This document shows positions 25,092-32,117 of a stretch of 45,447 bases of DNA, one piece after another. Within the stretch, counting starts at the first letter, position 1, and every line of letters begins with the position of its first letter. Under the pieces are notes generated by a model that saw only the letters and a list, made by a program, of their open reading frames with translations, was not told the origin of the DNA and made no database searches. The stretch spans positions 1 through 45,447 of the forward strand of contig DASZKZ010000054.1 of the NCBI GenBank assembly GCA_035552595.1. The letters run 5' to 3'. Both the position numbers and the translations under genes were made by a program. Source of the DNA: Aeolococcus sp035552595 (GTDB lineage: Bacteria; Chloroflexota; Dormibacteria; Aeolococcales; Aeolococcaceae).

Positions 25092-25876
25092 GCCGCGACG
25101 ACCTCGGCCAGGCCGGCGCCATGGTCGGGGATGCGCGGGCGCCAGCCCGGCAACTGCGGGGTCGCCGGACCGGTGGCGGCCATCTCCACCATCTCCATGT
25201 GGGTCTCGCGCACCACGGCGCGGACCAGGAGGCGGGAGGCGCCGGGGAGGTGGAGCGGCCGGGAGCGACCCACCAGGCGGGCGAAGTCGTCCATGAACTC
25301 GGCGAAGGAGGTGGGCGTGCCGTCGGTGGCGTAGGTGACCCGCCCCGAGGAGCGGCGCTGCGCCGCCGTCACCAGGGCGCGGGCGGCGTCGTCGCCGAAG
25401 AGGTGGTGCTGCAGGTTGCGGCGCGGACCGGCCCAGTACGGCCGCCCCAGCCGGAAGGCGGTTCGATAGGCGCGGAGGTCGCGCCACTCCGGGCCGTAGA
25501 GGTAGCCGAGACGCACCACGCACGCCGGGGTGGCGCTGTCGAGCACCAGCCTCTCCGCCTCACGTGCCGCCTCGATGATGGGCGCCATTCGGGGCCCGGC
25601 GCTCGCGCCGCTCTCCGCTCCCTGGAGGAAGGCGTAGCTGGCGTGCACCAGGAACGCCGCCCGGTCACGTCCGGCGGCGGCGAGCACGCGGCGGGTGGAG
25701 GCGATGATGTGCGCTGCCGGCTCCCGCCACCAGGCGCGGCCGTCGTGGAGCAGGGTGTTGGGCTCCTGGAGCGCGATGTTGATGACCACCGGCGCCCCCC
25801 GCCCCCGGTCGTCGCCGCGGGCGCGGACGACGACCCGGCCCAGCTCACTGCGCGGCGCCGTCACCAGCACTCGCAT
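25073..25876 (-). CDS. Atypical SDR/NAD(P)-epimerase-like protein
   Basis: A 267-residue protein related to extended SDRs: 'VVINIALQEPN', 'FLVHASYAFLQG', 'CVVRLGYLYGPEWRD', 'HLFGDDAARALVTAA' and 'TYATDGTPTSFAEFMDDFARLVGR' follow the usual order. Its N-terminus is odd: after 'MRVLVTAP' there is no glycine-rich GxxGxxG loop, and the first ~70 residues of a normal nucleotide-binding domain are condensed to about 30. The catalytic YxxxK is also not clear. It may no longer bind NAD(P), or may use its fold otherwise. It overlaps the spermidine-synthase-like gene by 19 bases, so the two are probably one transcription unit. Confidence 0.72.
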   Translation of the reverse strand: MRVLVTAPRSELGRVVVRARGDDRGRGAPVVINIALQEPNTLLHDGRAWWREPAAHIIASTRRVLAAAGRDRAAFLVHASYAFLQGAESGASAGPRMAPIIEAAREAERLVLDSATPACVVRLGYLYGPEWRDLRAYRTAFRLGRPYWAGPRRNLQHHLFGDDAARALVTAAQRRSSGRVTYATDGTPTSFAEFMDDFARLVGRSRPLHLPGASRLLVRAVVRETHMEMVEMAATGPATPQLPGWRPRIPDHGAGLAEVVAAWEHTR

Positions 25877-25994
25877 CGCCTCTCATCGCCACGATCGGGA
25901 TCGCAGTCTAGGTGGCGCCGGCCACCCCTTTCCGATTTGCCATACCGTACAGTTCCGGCTACGACCGTTGTTTTGGGGTTGTGAGGCACCATCG
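25877..25994. promoter_or_regulatory. Divergent intergenic region with weak plus-strand promoter
   Basis: 118 bases between the SDR-like gene and the glycine-rich protein. TTGCCA (25937-25942) and TACGAC (25960-25965), 17 bases apart, are a weak -35/-10 candidate for the plus strand. The stretch is clearly richer in A and T than its surroundings, as expected for a promoter region. Confidence 0.3.
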
Positions 25995-27308
25995 ATGACC
26001 AGCATCACCCGCCGTCCGAGGCGCGCCCTGGCGCTTCCGGCCGCGATCGCCATCCTCGCGGGAGCGGGGGCGACCACCGCCGGCCTGCTTAGCCCGCAGC
26101 GGGCGTCAGCGGTCACGTGCCCGGTGCTGGCCGCGAACCCGACAACCTATGCCACCCCCGGCGAGAACTGCTTCACCGTGCCCTCAGGGGTCACGTTCAT
26201 CCACGCGGTCCTCACCGGGGCCACGGGCGGTGACGGGCTCACGGGCACCGGCGGGGTGACTGCCGGGATTGGCGGTGCGGGAGGCCACGGCATGCAGGTG
26301 ACCGGCGACGTGGCGGTGACAGGTGGTCAGGTGATCTGGGTTTACGTCGGCGGCAACGGGAGCGCGGGGGGCACCACCTTCACCAGCGGAGCCGGCGGCC
26401 TCAACGGCGGCGCTCACGGGGGCGGCAACGGCGACGGCGCCAACTACGCCGGCGGCGGCGGTGGGGCCACCGACCTGCGCACCACGGAGGCGACCACGCC
26501 GTTCACCAACTGCGGAGGCGACTTCGGCAATGACGGCAACCTTGCCGCCGGGGCGCCGAGCTCGTTCATCCTGGTGGCCGGCGGGGGCGGTGGCGGTGGC
26601 AACGGCTCCGATGCTCCGCTGCTGATCGCCTCGCAAACTGCGGCATCGCTCACCCCGGACGGCGGCGCCGGCGGGTCACAGCCCGGCGCCAGCAGCCCGC
26701 CCAGCGCTGGGACCGCGGGCTCTCCCGCCGGCGGCGGTGGTGGTGGTGCCGGCACCAGCGTGGCCGGTGGCGCGGGAGGACTTGGTGCCGACGGTGGCGG
26801 TCCGGGATCTGCCGGCACCACGCGAAACACCGTCAACAACAGCGGCTGCGGCGGCAAGGGCGGCCTTCCCCAGTTCAATGACGGGCAATCGTCCGGCGGT
26901 GGCGGCGGTGGCGGCTACCAGGGTGGTGGCGGCGGCGGCGGCGGCGGCGACTGCCTGACCCTTGGGGCCTGCCTGCCCCCGGCGTCGGGAATCACCCACA
27001 CCGCTCCCGTCGCCCAGGGGGGCGGTGGTGGCGGCGGCGGCGGCGGTGACTTCCACTCGTCGGCGGTGAGCGGCTACGCCGAGGCGATCGACGCGCCCGG
27101 TCCCAGCGCTGTCATCTCCTTCTCCGTGGCGACACCCACACCCACCGCGTCGGTGGCGCCGATCTCGGTCCCGGCAACGGGCTCTGACGGGGCGCCCACG
27201 GCAGGGGTCGGGATCGCGCTGCTCGGCCTCGGCGCGTTTCTGATGGGGACGCTGGCCATCGCCCGGCGCCGCACCGGGCGCAGAGGGGAGCCGCGCTCAC
27301 CCGCATAG
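25995..27308 (+). CDS. Secreted glycine-rich surface protein with VPATG sorting-like C-terminus
   Basis: A 437-residue exported protein. The signal peptide has basic 'RRPRR', a hydrophobic core and a likely cleavage at 'ASA-VTC'. 'FTVPSGVTFIHAVLTGATGG' opens a long glycine-rich beta-type domain with many GGGGG runs and 'GGGGGATDLRT', a pattern known from bacterial Gly_rich domain proteins. The end is a cell-wall-sorting arrangement: 'VPATGSDG', a hydrophobic helix ('GVGIALLGLGAFLMGTLAI') and a basic tail ('ARRRTGRRGEPR'). VPATG would be a variant of LPxTG; no sortase gene is in the window. Cysteines are few. Likely function: surface layer, adhesion or matrix, by inference. Confidence 0.82.
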   Translation: MTSITRRPRRALALPAAIAILAGAGATTAGLLSPQRASAVTCPVLAANPTTYATPGENCFTVPSGVTFIHAVLTGATGGDGLTGTGGVTAGIGGAGGHGMQVTGDVAVTGGQVIWVYVGGNGSAGGTTFTSGAGGLNGGAHGGGNGDGANYAGGGGGATDLRTTEATTPFTNCGGDFGNDGNLAAGAPSSFILVAGGGGGGGNGSDAPLLIASQTAASLTPDGGAGGSQPGASSPPSAGTAGSPAGGGGGGAGTSVAGGAGGLGADGGGPGSAGTTRNTVNNSGCGGKGGLPQFNDGQSSGGGGGGGYQGGGGGGGGGDCLTLGACLPPASGITHTAPVAQGGGGGGGGGGDFHSSAVSGYAEAIDAPGPSAVISFSVATPTPTASVAPISVPATGSDGAPTAGVGIALLGLGAFLMGTLAIARRRTGRRGEPRSPA

Positions 27309-27328
27309 GCGGGACCTCAACAAACGGC

Positions 27329-28096
27329 TCACTCCGTCTGCTCGGTCGGGCGGACCAGGATCTCGTTGACGGCGACGTGGCGCGGACGGGTGACCATGAA
27401 GACGATCGCCTCCGCGATGTCCTCGGCGCGCAGCCTCTCCATGGCCCCGAATCTCTCGCGCATGCGCGCCAGCACCTCCGGGTCGGTGTTGTGCGACGCC
27501 AGCTCGGTGTCGACCGCGCCGGGTTCGACGAGACCGACCCGCAGGTGCCGCCCGGTCACCTCCTGGCGCAGCGCCTCGCTGAACGCGTTCACCGCCCATT
27601 TGCTGGCGTTGTACGCGCCACTGCCCTGTCGGGCCACACGACCGGCGACGCTGCTGATGTTGACGATGTCGGCGCACCTCCGCGGCTCCTGCCGCGCCGC
27701 CTCGAGCAGGTGCGGAAGAGCGGCATGGGTCAGCGTCATGAGCGCGGCGACGTTGAGGTCGAGCATGTGCTTCCACTGCGCGATGTCAGCTCTCTCGATC
27801 CGTCCGAGGAGCATGACCCCGGCGTTGTTGATGAGCACGTCGAGCCGGCCCCACTCCTCCATCGTTCGCTGCAGTGCCGCGCCAGCCTGAGCATCGTCGG
27901 TGACGTCGGTCTCCAGCAGCAGCGCGGCGCCCCCAGCCTGGCTGATGCGCGCCGAGAGCGCCTCCAGCCGATCTCGGCGGCGCGCCGCGATGGCGACCCT
28001 GGCGCCCTCGCGCGCCAGCGCCAATGCGGTGGCCTCGCCGATGCCGCTGGAGGCGCCGGTGATGAGCGCCACGGTGCCGTCGAGCGTGGTGGACAT
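27329..28096 (-). CDS. Short-chain dehydrogenase/reductase
   Basis: A 255-residue classical SDR: 'ALITGASSGIGEATALALAREG' (cofactor loop TGxxxGIG), 'LETDVTDD', 'DVLINNAGVM' (NNAG), Ser in 'IVNISSVAG', and the catalytic Tyr/Lys of 'SGAYNASKWAVNAFSEALRQE'. 'AIAARRRDRLEAL' after the second strand suggests NADP(H) preference. Similar to the clan of YdfG-like 3-hydroxy acid dehydrogenases, but substrate is open. ATG 28096 begins exactly at the domain start. It is convergent with the glycine-rich protein (20 bases between stops) and divergent from the sigma factor. Confidence 0.9.
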   Translation of the reverse strand: MSTTLDGTVALITGASSGIGEATALALAREGARVAIAARRRDRLEALSARISQAGGAALLLETDVTDDAQAGAALQRTMEEWGRLDVLINNAGVMLLGRIERADIAQWKHMLDLNVAALMTLTHAALPHLLEAARQEPRRCADIVNISSVAGRVARQGSGAYNASKWAVNAFSEALRQEVTGRHLRVGLVEPGAVDTELASHNTDPEVLARMRERFGAMERLRAEDIAEAIVFMVTRPRHVAVNEILVRPTEQTE

Positions 28097-28167
28097 CGTT
28101 CGACTGTACCGGGTCCGTCCCGCGCCACAGAGCGCCGACATCCCGGGCGGACGCCGCGCGGTATGCC

Positions 28168-28181
28168 TACACTTCGCGACC
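28168..28181 (+). promoter_or_regulatory. -10 box for an apparently leaderless sigma-factor transcript
   Basis: TACACT at 28168-28173 fits the TANNNT -10 consensus, and the GTG start of the sigma gene follows 8 bases later with no ribosome-binding site. A clear -35 is not visible, so a leaderless or autoregulated promoter is inferred. Confidence 0.35.
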
Positions 28182-28742
28182 GTGGAGGCGGAGATTCCGA
28201 GCGCCTACCGACCGGGCGACCGCGACGATTTCGAGAGGCTCTACGCGGTGGCCTACCCGCGCGTGCGGGCCACGCTGACCGGCATCCTCGGTGACCCCGG
28301 CGCCGCCGAGGACTGCGCGCAGGACGCCTTCGTCCGCGCATTCCGGGCCTGGTCGCGCTGGAAGCCCGACGCACCCGCAGAGGCCTGGGTACACCGGATC
28401 GCCGTCAACGTCGCCATCAGCCACGGCCGCCGTGAGCGCCTTCGCGAGATCCTTCACCGGCTGGGCTCCCCAGGAGCTCCCCCGGATCCGGCAGCCGTGG
28501 TGGAGCGGAGCGACCTCGTAGCCGCGCTGCGCAGCCTGCCGCCGCGCCAGTCCGCCGCGATCGTGCTCCGCCACCTCCACGGCTACAGCAATCGCGAGAT
28601 CGGCGTCGCCCTGGGCGTCCCGGAGAGGACGGTGGCGTCCCGGCTCATCGCCGCTCGCAGGGCTCTGCGCCAGCGCCTTGGCGACCAGTCCATCGCGGAC
28701 GGTGAGTACTCCGGCGGCCTCGGCGGTTCCTTCCTGCGATGA
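28182..28742 (+). CDS. ECF-type RNA polymerase sigma factor
   Basis: A 186-residue group 4 sigma factor. Region 2: 'FERLYAVAYPRVRATLTGILGDPGAAEDCAQDAFVRAFRAWSRW' with the typical AEDxxQDxFVRA helix, followed by 'AEAWVHRIAVNVAI'. Region 4: 'LRSLPPRQSAAIVLRHLHGYSNREIGVALGVPERTVASRLIAARRALRQRL', an intact helix-turn-helix. It would direct RNA polymerase to its own set of promoters, commonly stress or envelope genes. The stop overlaps the start of the exported protein that follows (ATGA), so that protein is the natural candidate for its anti-sigma or output partner. No zinc-finger anti-sigma motif (HxxxCxxC) is present there. Confidence 0.92.
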   Translation: MEAEIPSAYRPGDRDDFERLYAVAYPRVRATLTGILGDPGAAEDCAQDAFVRAFRAWSRWKPDAPAEAWVHRIAVNVAISHGRRERLREILHRLGSPGAPPDPAAVVERSDLVAALRSLPPRQSAAIVLRHLHGYSNREIGVALGVPERTVASRLIAARRALRQRLGDQSIADGEYSGGLGGSFLR

Positions 28743-29329
28743 GCAACCACGGCGACGGTGTGGATGACGGCTTCGACCACTGGGTCGAGGCCGAGCTGCG
28801 CGGGGTGATCGGCCGCCACCTGGCGGTCCCCGCCCCGCCGGCAGCACGATTCCGCACCTCCGCCACGCATGAGGCACGACGCATGAACCTGAAGCGCATG
28901 AGCCCGATCCGCATGGGCGTGGCGATCGGCGCTGCCGCCCTCGCCCTGGGAGGGGGGACCGCCCTGGGTGCCAGTCTCACCGCCGGCCACGGGACGACGG
29001 TCAGCAACGCTGCCGCCTCCTGCGCCACGACCCCGGCCGGCAGCCACGGCGCCTGCGTCAGCACGGCGGCGCAGTCGTCCACGTCGTCCGGTTCCACCAA
29101 CTCTGCCGGGCCCCAGGGCGCCGGCTCGGGTGCGAACCACGGCGCCGCCGTCGCCAGCGCCGCCGCGTCGTGCCCGACCGGTCCGGGCGATGCCCACGGC
29201 GACTGTGTCAGCGTCATCGCCAAGGCCAACCACGGCCAAAGCGGCTCAGGGACTTCCGGCTCGGGCACCTCGCAGGGGTCGGCGAACAGTGCCCTGGGTC
29301 TGGCGACAGCAGCCGCTCACCGCCCGTGA
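28739..29329 (+). CDS. Single-pass exported protein coupled to the sigma factor (duplicate copy 1)
   Basis: A 196-residue protein. Residues 1-48 are a soluble, acidic-to-mixed N-terminal segment ('GFDHWVEAELRGVIGRHLAV') that could contact the sigma factor. From residue 49 there is a basic stretch and one hydrophobic helix ('GVAIGAAALALGGGTALGASL'), then a Ser/Gly/Ala-rich outer part with two Cys-bracketed units, 'SCATTPAGSHGACVS' and 'SCPTGPGDAHGDCVS', each with a cysteine pair about 12 apart. The ATG overlaps the sigma stop. Position and topology suggest an unorthodox anti-sigma or sensor protein; no family is recognised. Residues 49-~170 are duplicated in the next gene. Confidence 0.75.
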   Translation: MSNHGDGVDDGFDHWVEAELRGVIGRHLAVPAPPAARFRTSATHEARRMNLKRMSPIRMGVAIGAAALALGGGTALGASLTAGHGTTVSNAAASCATTPAGSHGACVSTAAQSSTSSGSTNSAGPQGAGSGANHGAAVASAAASCPTGPGDAHGDCVSVIAKANHGQSGSGTSGSGTSQGSANSALGLATAAAHRP

Positions 29330-29697
29330 ACCTGAAGCGCACGAGCCCGATTCGCGTCGGTGTCGCCATCGGCGTCGCCTGCCTGGCGTTGGGGGGCGGG
29401 ACCGCCCTCGGCGCCAGCCTGACGGCGAGCCATGGGACCATGGTCAGCAACGCGGCGTCGTCGTGCGCTTCAAAACTTCCCGGGAGCCATGGCGCCTGCG
29501 TCAGCACGGTGGCGCAGACGTCCACATCCTCCGGTTCCACCAACTCGGCCGACCCCCAGCGCGCCGGGTCCGGTGCGAACCACGGCGCCGCCGTCGCCAG
29601 CGCCGCTGCCGCCTGCCCCACCGGGCCGGGAGATGCCCACGGCGACTGCGTCAGCGCCGTCGCCAAGGCCAACCACGGCCACAGTGGCACCACCGGC
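28883..29697 (+). repeat. Tandem direct duplication of ~370 bases (28883-~29254 and 29326-~29697)
   Basis: Two in-register copies with an offset of 443 bases. The encoded proteins align without gaps over ~120 residues, with differences scattered through them, so the duplication is recent enough to be obvious but not brand-new. The junction lies at the GTGA overlap of the two genes. Confidence 0.75.
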
Positions 29698-29793
29698 GCG
29701 TCTCATGCCAAGTCGGGGGAGACGTCGGAGTCCCCCGAGCCCTCCGACACCTCCGAGCCGTCCGAGACTCCGGAGCCGTCCGAGCTGCCGTAG
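29326..29793 (+). CDS. Tandem duplicate of the exported protein, lacking the cytoplasmic segment (copy 2)
   Basis: A 155-residue protein that starts with a GTG overlapping the previous stop (GTGA). From 'NLKRTSPIRVGVAIGVACLALGGGTALGASL' through 'AKANHGHSG' it matches copy 1 from its residue 49 almost position for position, without gaps, including both Cys-bracketed units. The 48-residue N-terminal segment is absent, so it begins directly with the basic/hydrophobic export signal. The C-terminus differs: about 35 residues of Ser/Glu/Pro repeats ('SPEPSDTSEPSETPEPSE'), a flexible acidic tail. Likely a secreted or anchored partner of copy 1 created by tandem duplication. Confidence 0.75.
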   Translation: MNLKRTSPIRVGVAIGVACLALGGGTALGASLTASHGTMVSNAASSCASKLPGSHGACVSTVAQTSTSSGSTNSADPQRAGSGANHGAAVASAAAACPTGPGDAHGDCVSAVAKANHGHSGTTGASHAKSGETSESPEPSDTSEPSETPEPSELP

Positions 29794-30183
29794 CGACGAG
29801 CTCGCAACGCCGATCGGTAGTCCACTGCGAAGACGTCGATGCGGTCGCGGGGATGCGGCGCACCACTGTGAAGGCGCCCACGCCGAGAAGGAGCAGCAGG
29901 GCACCGGTCAGGATCACGGTGTCGACGCGGCTGATCAGGCTCGCGGCCGGTCGCCCCACGAGATCGCCGACCAGGATCAGGACCCCCGCCCAGAGAGCCA
30001 GCGCGGGAAGGGCACCCGCCAGGAAGCGGGAGACCTGGACCCCCGACGCACTGCCGGCGAGAGGGTCCCGTTGAGATGGGTGAGAAAGCCGATCACACTG
30101 CGAGGGCTGGGCGGCGCGAGATCGGCATCGGGCGATTGTGGGCAGCATGTAGCGATGCCCAGGACGTGACGAGATGCGCCGCG
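29794..30183. other. Intergenic stretch without an intact gene
   Basis: About 390 bases between the duplicated exported proteins and tRNA-Lys. The only recognisable content is the DedA-like remnant on the minus strand. I see no promoter, terminator with T-run, or other RNA gene. Confidence 0.5.
29844..30040 (-). pseudogene. Possible DedA-family membrane protein remnant (C-terminal end only)
   Basis: On the minus strand a stretch reads 'VSRFLAGALPALALWAGVLILVGDLVGR' then 'VILTGALLLLLGVGAFTVVRRI': two hydrophobic segments in the order and with the 'LWA...GxxxG' pattern of the C-terminal end of DedA-type membrane proteins (undecaprenyl-phosphate flippase superfamily). No start codon or family N-terminus precedes it; upstream codons are Ser/Arg/Pro-rich and unlike a membrane protein. 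Downstream the frame runs into the antisense of the exported protein gene. The best reading is a decayed fragment; chance hydrophobicity in GC-rich antisense DNA is the alternative. Confidence 0.35.
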
Positions 30184-30260
30184 TGGTACCCGCTCAGGGA
30201 TTCGAACCCTGGACCTTAGGATTAAGAGTCCTCTGCTCTGACCAGCTGAGCTAAGCGGGC
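30184..30260 (-). tRNA. tRNA-Lys (anticodon CTT), CCA encoded
   Basis: Minus strand. The acceptor arm GCCCGCT pairs with AGCGGGT (position 1-72 is a G-U wobble), followed by discriminator A and an encoded CCA (30186-30184). The D arm contains 'TAGCTCAGCTGGTCAGAGC', the anticodon loop CTCTTAA (anticodon at 30226-30224) and the T arm 'GGTTCGAATCC'. The anticodon stem has four clear pairs and a G-A mismatch at its top (27-43). It lies just downstream of the PHP gene on the same strand. Confidence 0.93.
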
Positions 30261-30307
30261 CCGGGGCCGATTCTACCGACCAGCCCGTCCCACCCCGGCC
30301 CACACGT

Positions 30308-31117
30308 TCAGCGCAGAGGCCCCACCCCCTGTCCCACGCGCCCCGTGCGGCGCTGGTGGGAGAGCCAGATCATGGCGCGCTGCTGCTGGGCGAGGCGGGC
30401 TCGCAGCCGCGGCGGGGCGGGCCGGATCCCCGTCCGCGGCGACGTCGCTCGTCTCTCCAGCGACGACCGCAGCCCGAGAGCACCGCTGCCCTCGAACACC
30501 GTCACCACCCGGCCGATGTCGGCCCCACCGAAGTGGCTGTCGCCGGCTCCCAGCACGGCCCCCAGCTGCTCGCGGCGGGCCGAGTAGAACTCGTCGAGGC
30601 GCTTCCACGTCCCGGGCAGCACGGGGGCGGTGTGGCGCAGCTCGATGCCGTCCACCGTCCGGCTCTCGAGCAGCCTCTCCAGCCGCCGCTCGGACATGGA
30701 CGCGAAGTAGGTGGGCATGAACGGATGGGCGACGATCGCCAGCCCGCCCTGGTCGTGGATGGCGTCGACCGTGTCCTCCACCGACATGTGCATACGGATC
30801 TGCCTGTCGATGAACAGCGCGACGATGTGCGTCCCCGGTGGGAAGACGCAGGTCACCTCCTCGCCGCGCACCACGTCGACGCCCAGGGTTTGGCCGGTCT
30901 CGATGGCCTCGCCGAGGTCGGGGATGGTGTCGTGATCGGTGATACACACCACCTGCAAGCCGGCCGCTGCCCCCGCGCGCACCAGGTCGACCGGCGTCAC
31001 CATGCCGTCGCTGGCGAGGGTGTGTGCGTGCACCTCGGCCGCCGACAGAGCGTCGGGCAGGAGGACGCGCCCCGCCGTCTCAGGCAACGGCCGTCTCCGG
31101 GGATCGTGCGCCGGCAC
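30308..31117 (-). CDS. PHP-domain metal-dependent phosphoesterase
   Basis: A 269-residue PHP-fold hydrolase of the YciV/TrpH type. Metal motifs in order: 'EVHAHTLASDG' (HxH), 'CITDHDT' (DHD), 'GEEVT' (Glu), 'IVAHPF' (His) and 'GAGDSHFGGADIG' (D-x-H). These proteins remove phosphate from nucleotides or short RNAs; YciV-like members are 5'-3' RNases acting on 3',5'-bisphosphate nucleotides or rRNA ends, so a nucleic-acid role is possible. The C-terminal ~45 residues are basic (RRTGIRPAPPRLRARLAQQQRAM). GTG 31117 overlaps the end of the PAP2 gene by 38 bases; no better start exists before the HxH motif. Confidence 0.88.
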   Translation of the reverse strand: MPAHDPRRRPLPETAGRVLLPDALSAAEVHAHTLASDGMVTPVDLVRAGAAAGLQVVCITDHDTIPDLGEAIETGQTLGVDVVRGEEVTCVFPPGTHIVALFIDRQIRMHMSVEDTVDAIHDQGGLAIVAHPFMPTYFASMSERRLERLLESRTVDGIELRHTAPVLPGTWKRLDEFYSARREQLGAVLGAGDSHFGGADIGRVVTVFEGSGALGLRSSLERRATSPRTGIRPAPPRLRARLAQQQRAMIWLSHQRRTGRVGQGVGPLR

Positions 31118-32003
31118 CGGGGTCCGGCTGCGACCGCAGCACGGCGACCCGCGGCACCGCCACGCGCATCATCACCAACCAGGACAGCGCGGCCAGGACC
31201 ACCCCGCCGATGACGTCGACGGCGTAGTGCTCGCCGAGGAACACCACGCTGAACCACACGGCGATGCACCACGCGAAGGCCAGCCAGGCGGCCCGCGGAT
31301 AGACCCGTAGCAGCGCCAGGAATCCCAGGAACGGGAAGGCGGCGTGCAGCGACGGGAAGGCTGCCACCGGGTTGGGGTTGAGCCCGTGGTAGTACGGCGA
31401 CACCGAGCTCGGCAGCGTGGTGCCGATGATCTTGGTGAAGCCGCTGAGCACACCCTGCTGCTCGGCGTACCACGGAGGTGCGGTGGGCAGCAGCAGGAAG
31501 ATCACGAACGCCACCAGCGCCATCCCCATCAGCGCGGTGGTGAAGCGCACGAACTGCACGCGATCGACCAGCCAGAGCACCATGCCCACCGCCAGCGGGA
31601 AGACGAAGTGGCAGAAGTACACGACGGTCGCGGCGTAGGAGAGCACGCGACCGAGGGTGCCGACGTTCAGGGCCTGCTGCAACACGGCCGTCGGCAGGTG
31701 TCCGCCGAACAGCGCGGTCTCGATCTGGGCGAGGTCTGCAACGTGGGGCGCGAAGCCGGTCTTGGGAGCCACGCCGCGCATCGCCTCCCAGCCCAGGAAG
31801 ATGACCACGAACGGCACCCAGTCGCGCAGGAAACCGAGAAAGCGGCCGCTGAGCAGGGCCACCGGGATGAGCACGAAGAGCAGGTAATCCGGTGAGACGG
31901 AGATGCCGCGCCAGATCATGATCCCCGCCGCCGCCACCAGGTATGCCAGCGAGATGGCCACCAGCGGGCCGGGGCGACGGACATGGCGGAGCACCTGCGA
32001 CAC
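31080..32003 (-). CDS. PAP2-superfamily membrane phosphatase / phosphotransferase
   Basis: A 307-residue membrane protein with about seven hydrophobic segments. The phosphatase motifs are 'AAFPSLHAAFPFLGF' (PSxH) and 'FLGEHYAVDVIGGVVLA' (HxxxD), the pattern of the PAP2 branch related to inositol-phosphoryl-ceramide synthase (AUR1) and to lipid phosphate phosphatases. A Trp-rich 'LPTAPPWYAEQQGV' loop is typical of that branch. It probably acts on a lipid phosphate or transfers a phospho-headgroup. It starts at a GTG and overlaps the PHP gene, so a two-gene unit is likely. It is divergent from the OmpR-type regulator. Confidence 0.85.
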   Translation of the reverse strand: MSQVLRHVRRPGPLVAISLAYLVAAAGIMIWRGISVSPDYLLFVLIPVALLSGRFLGFLRDWVPFVVIFLGWEAMRGVAPKTGFAPHVADLAQIETALFGGHLPTAVLQQALNVGTLGRVLSYAATVVYFCHFVFPLAVGMVLWLVDRVQFVRFTTALMGMALVAFVIFLLLPTAPPWYAEQQGVLSGFTKIIGTTLPSSVSPYYHGLNPNPVAAFPSLHAAFPFLGFLALLRVYPRAAWLAFAWCIAVWFSVVFLGEHYAVDVIGGVVLAALSWLVMMRVAVPRVAVLRSQPDPGAGARSPETAVA

Positions 32004-32049
32004 GGCGCAGCAAGTCTAGCCGCCCGCTCCGCCGCGCTCCCGGCGGTGG

Positions 32050-32117
32050 TTGAGAGGTCGCTGAGAATGCGCCGCAACCAGGCCGGATCAGCACAAATCC
32101 GCTCCTATACTCGCGAG
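32050..32117 (+). promoter_or_regulatory. Leaderless promoter with TGAGA direct repeat before the OmpR-type regulator
   Basis: TATACT at 32106-32111 is a strong -10 box; counting six bases on puts the transcript start at the GTG of the regulator (32118), with no ribosome-binding site. Upstream, TGAGA occurs at 32051-32055 and 32062-32066, exactly 11 bases apart, the head-to-tail spacing used by OmpR/PhoB regulators. Autoregulation is inferred. Confidence 0.5.

Noticed and set aside
26400..27060. GGC-rich stretch that looks like a tandem repeat or CRISPR-like array
   Set aside because: It is low-complexity coding sequence for polyglycine in the surface protein; no regular repeat-spacer period.
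30141..30163. Short inverted repeat GGGCA...TGCCC near the tRNA 3' side as a terminator
   Set aside because: Only five base pairs and no T-run; too weak to call.
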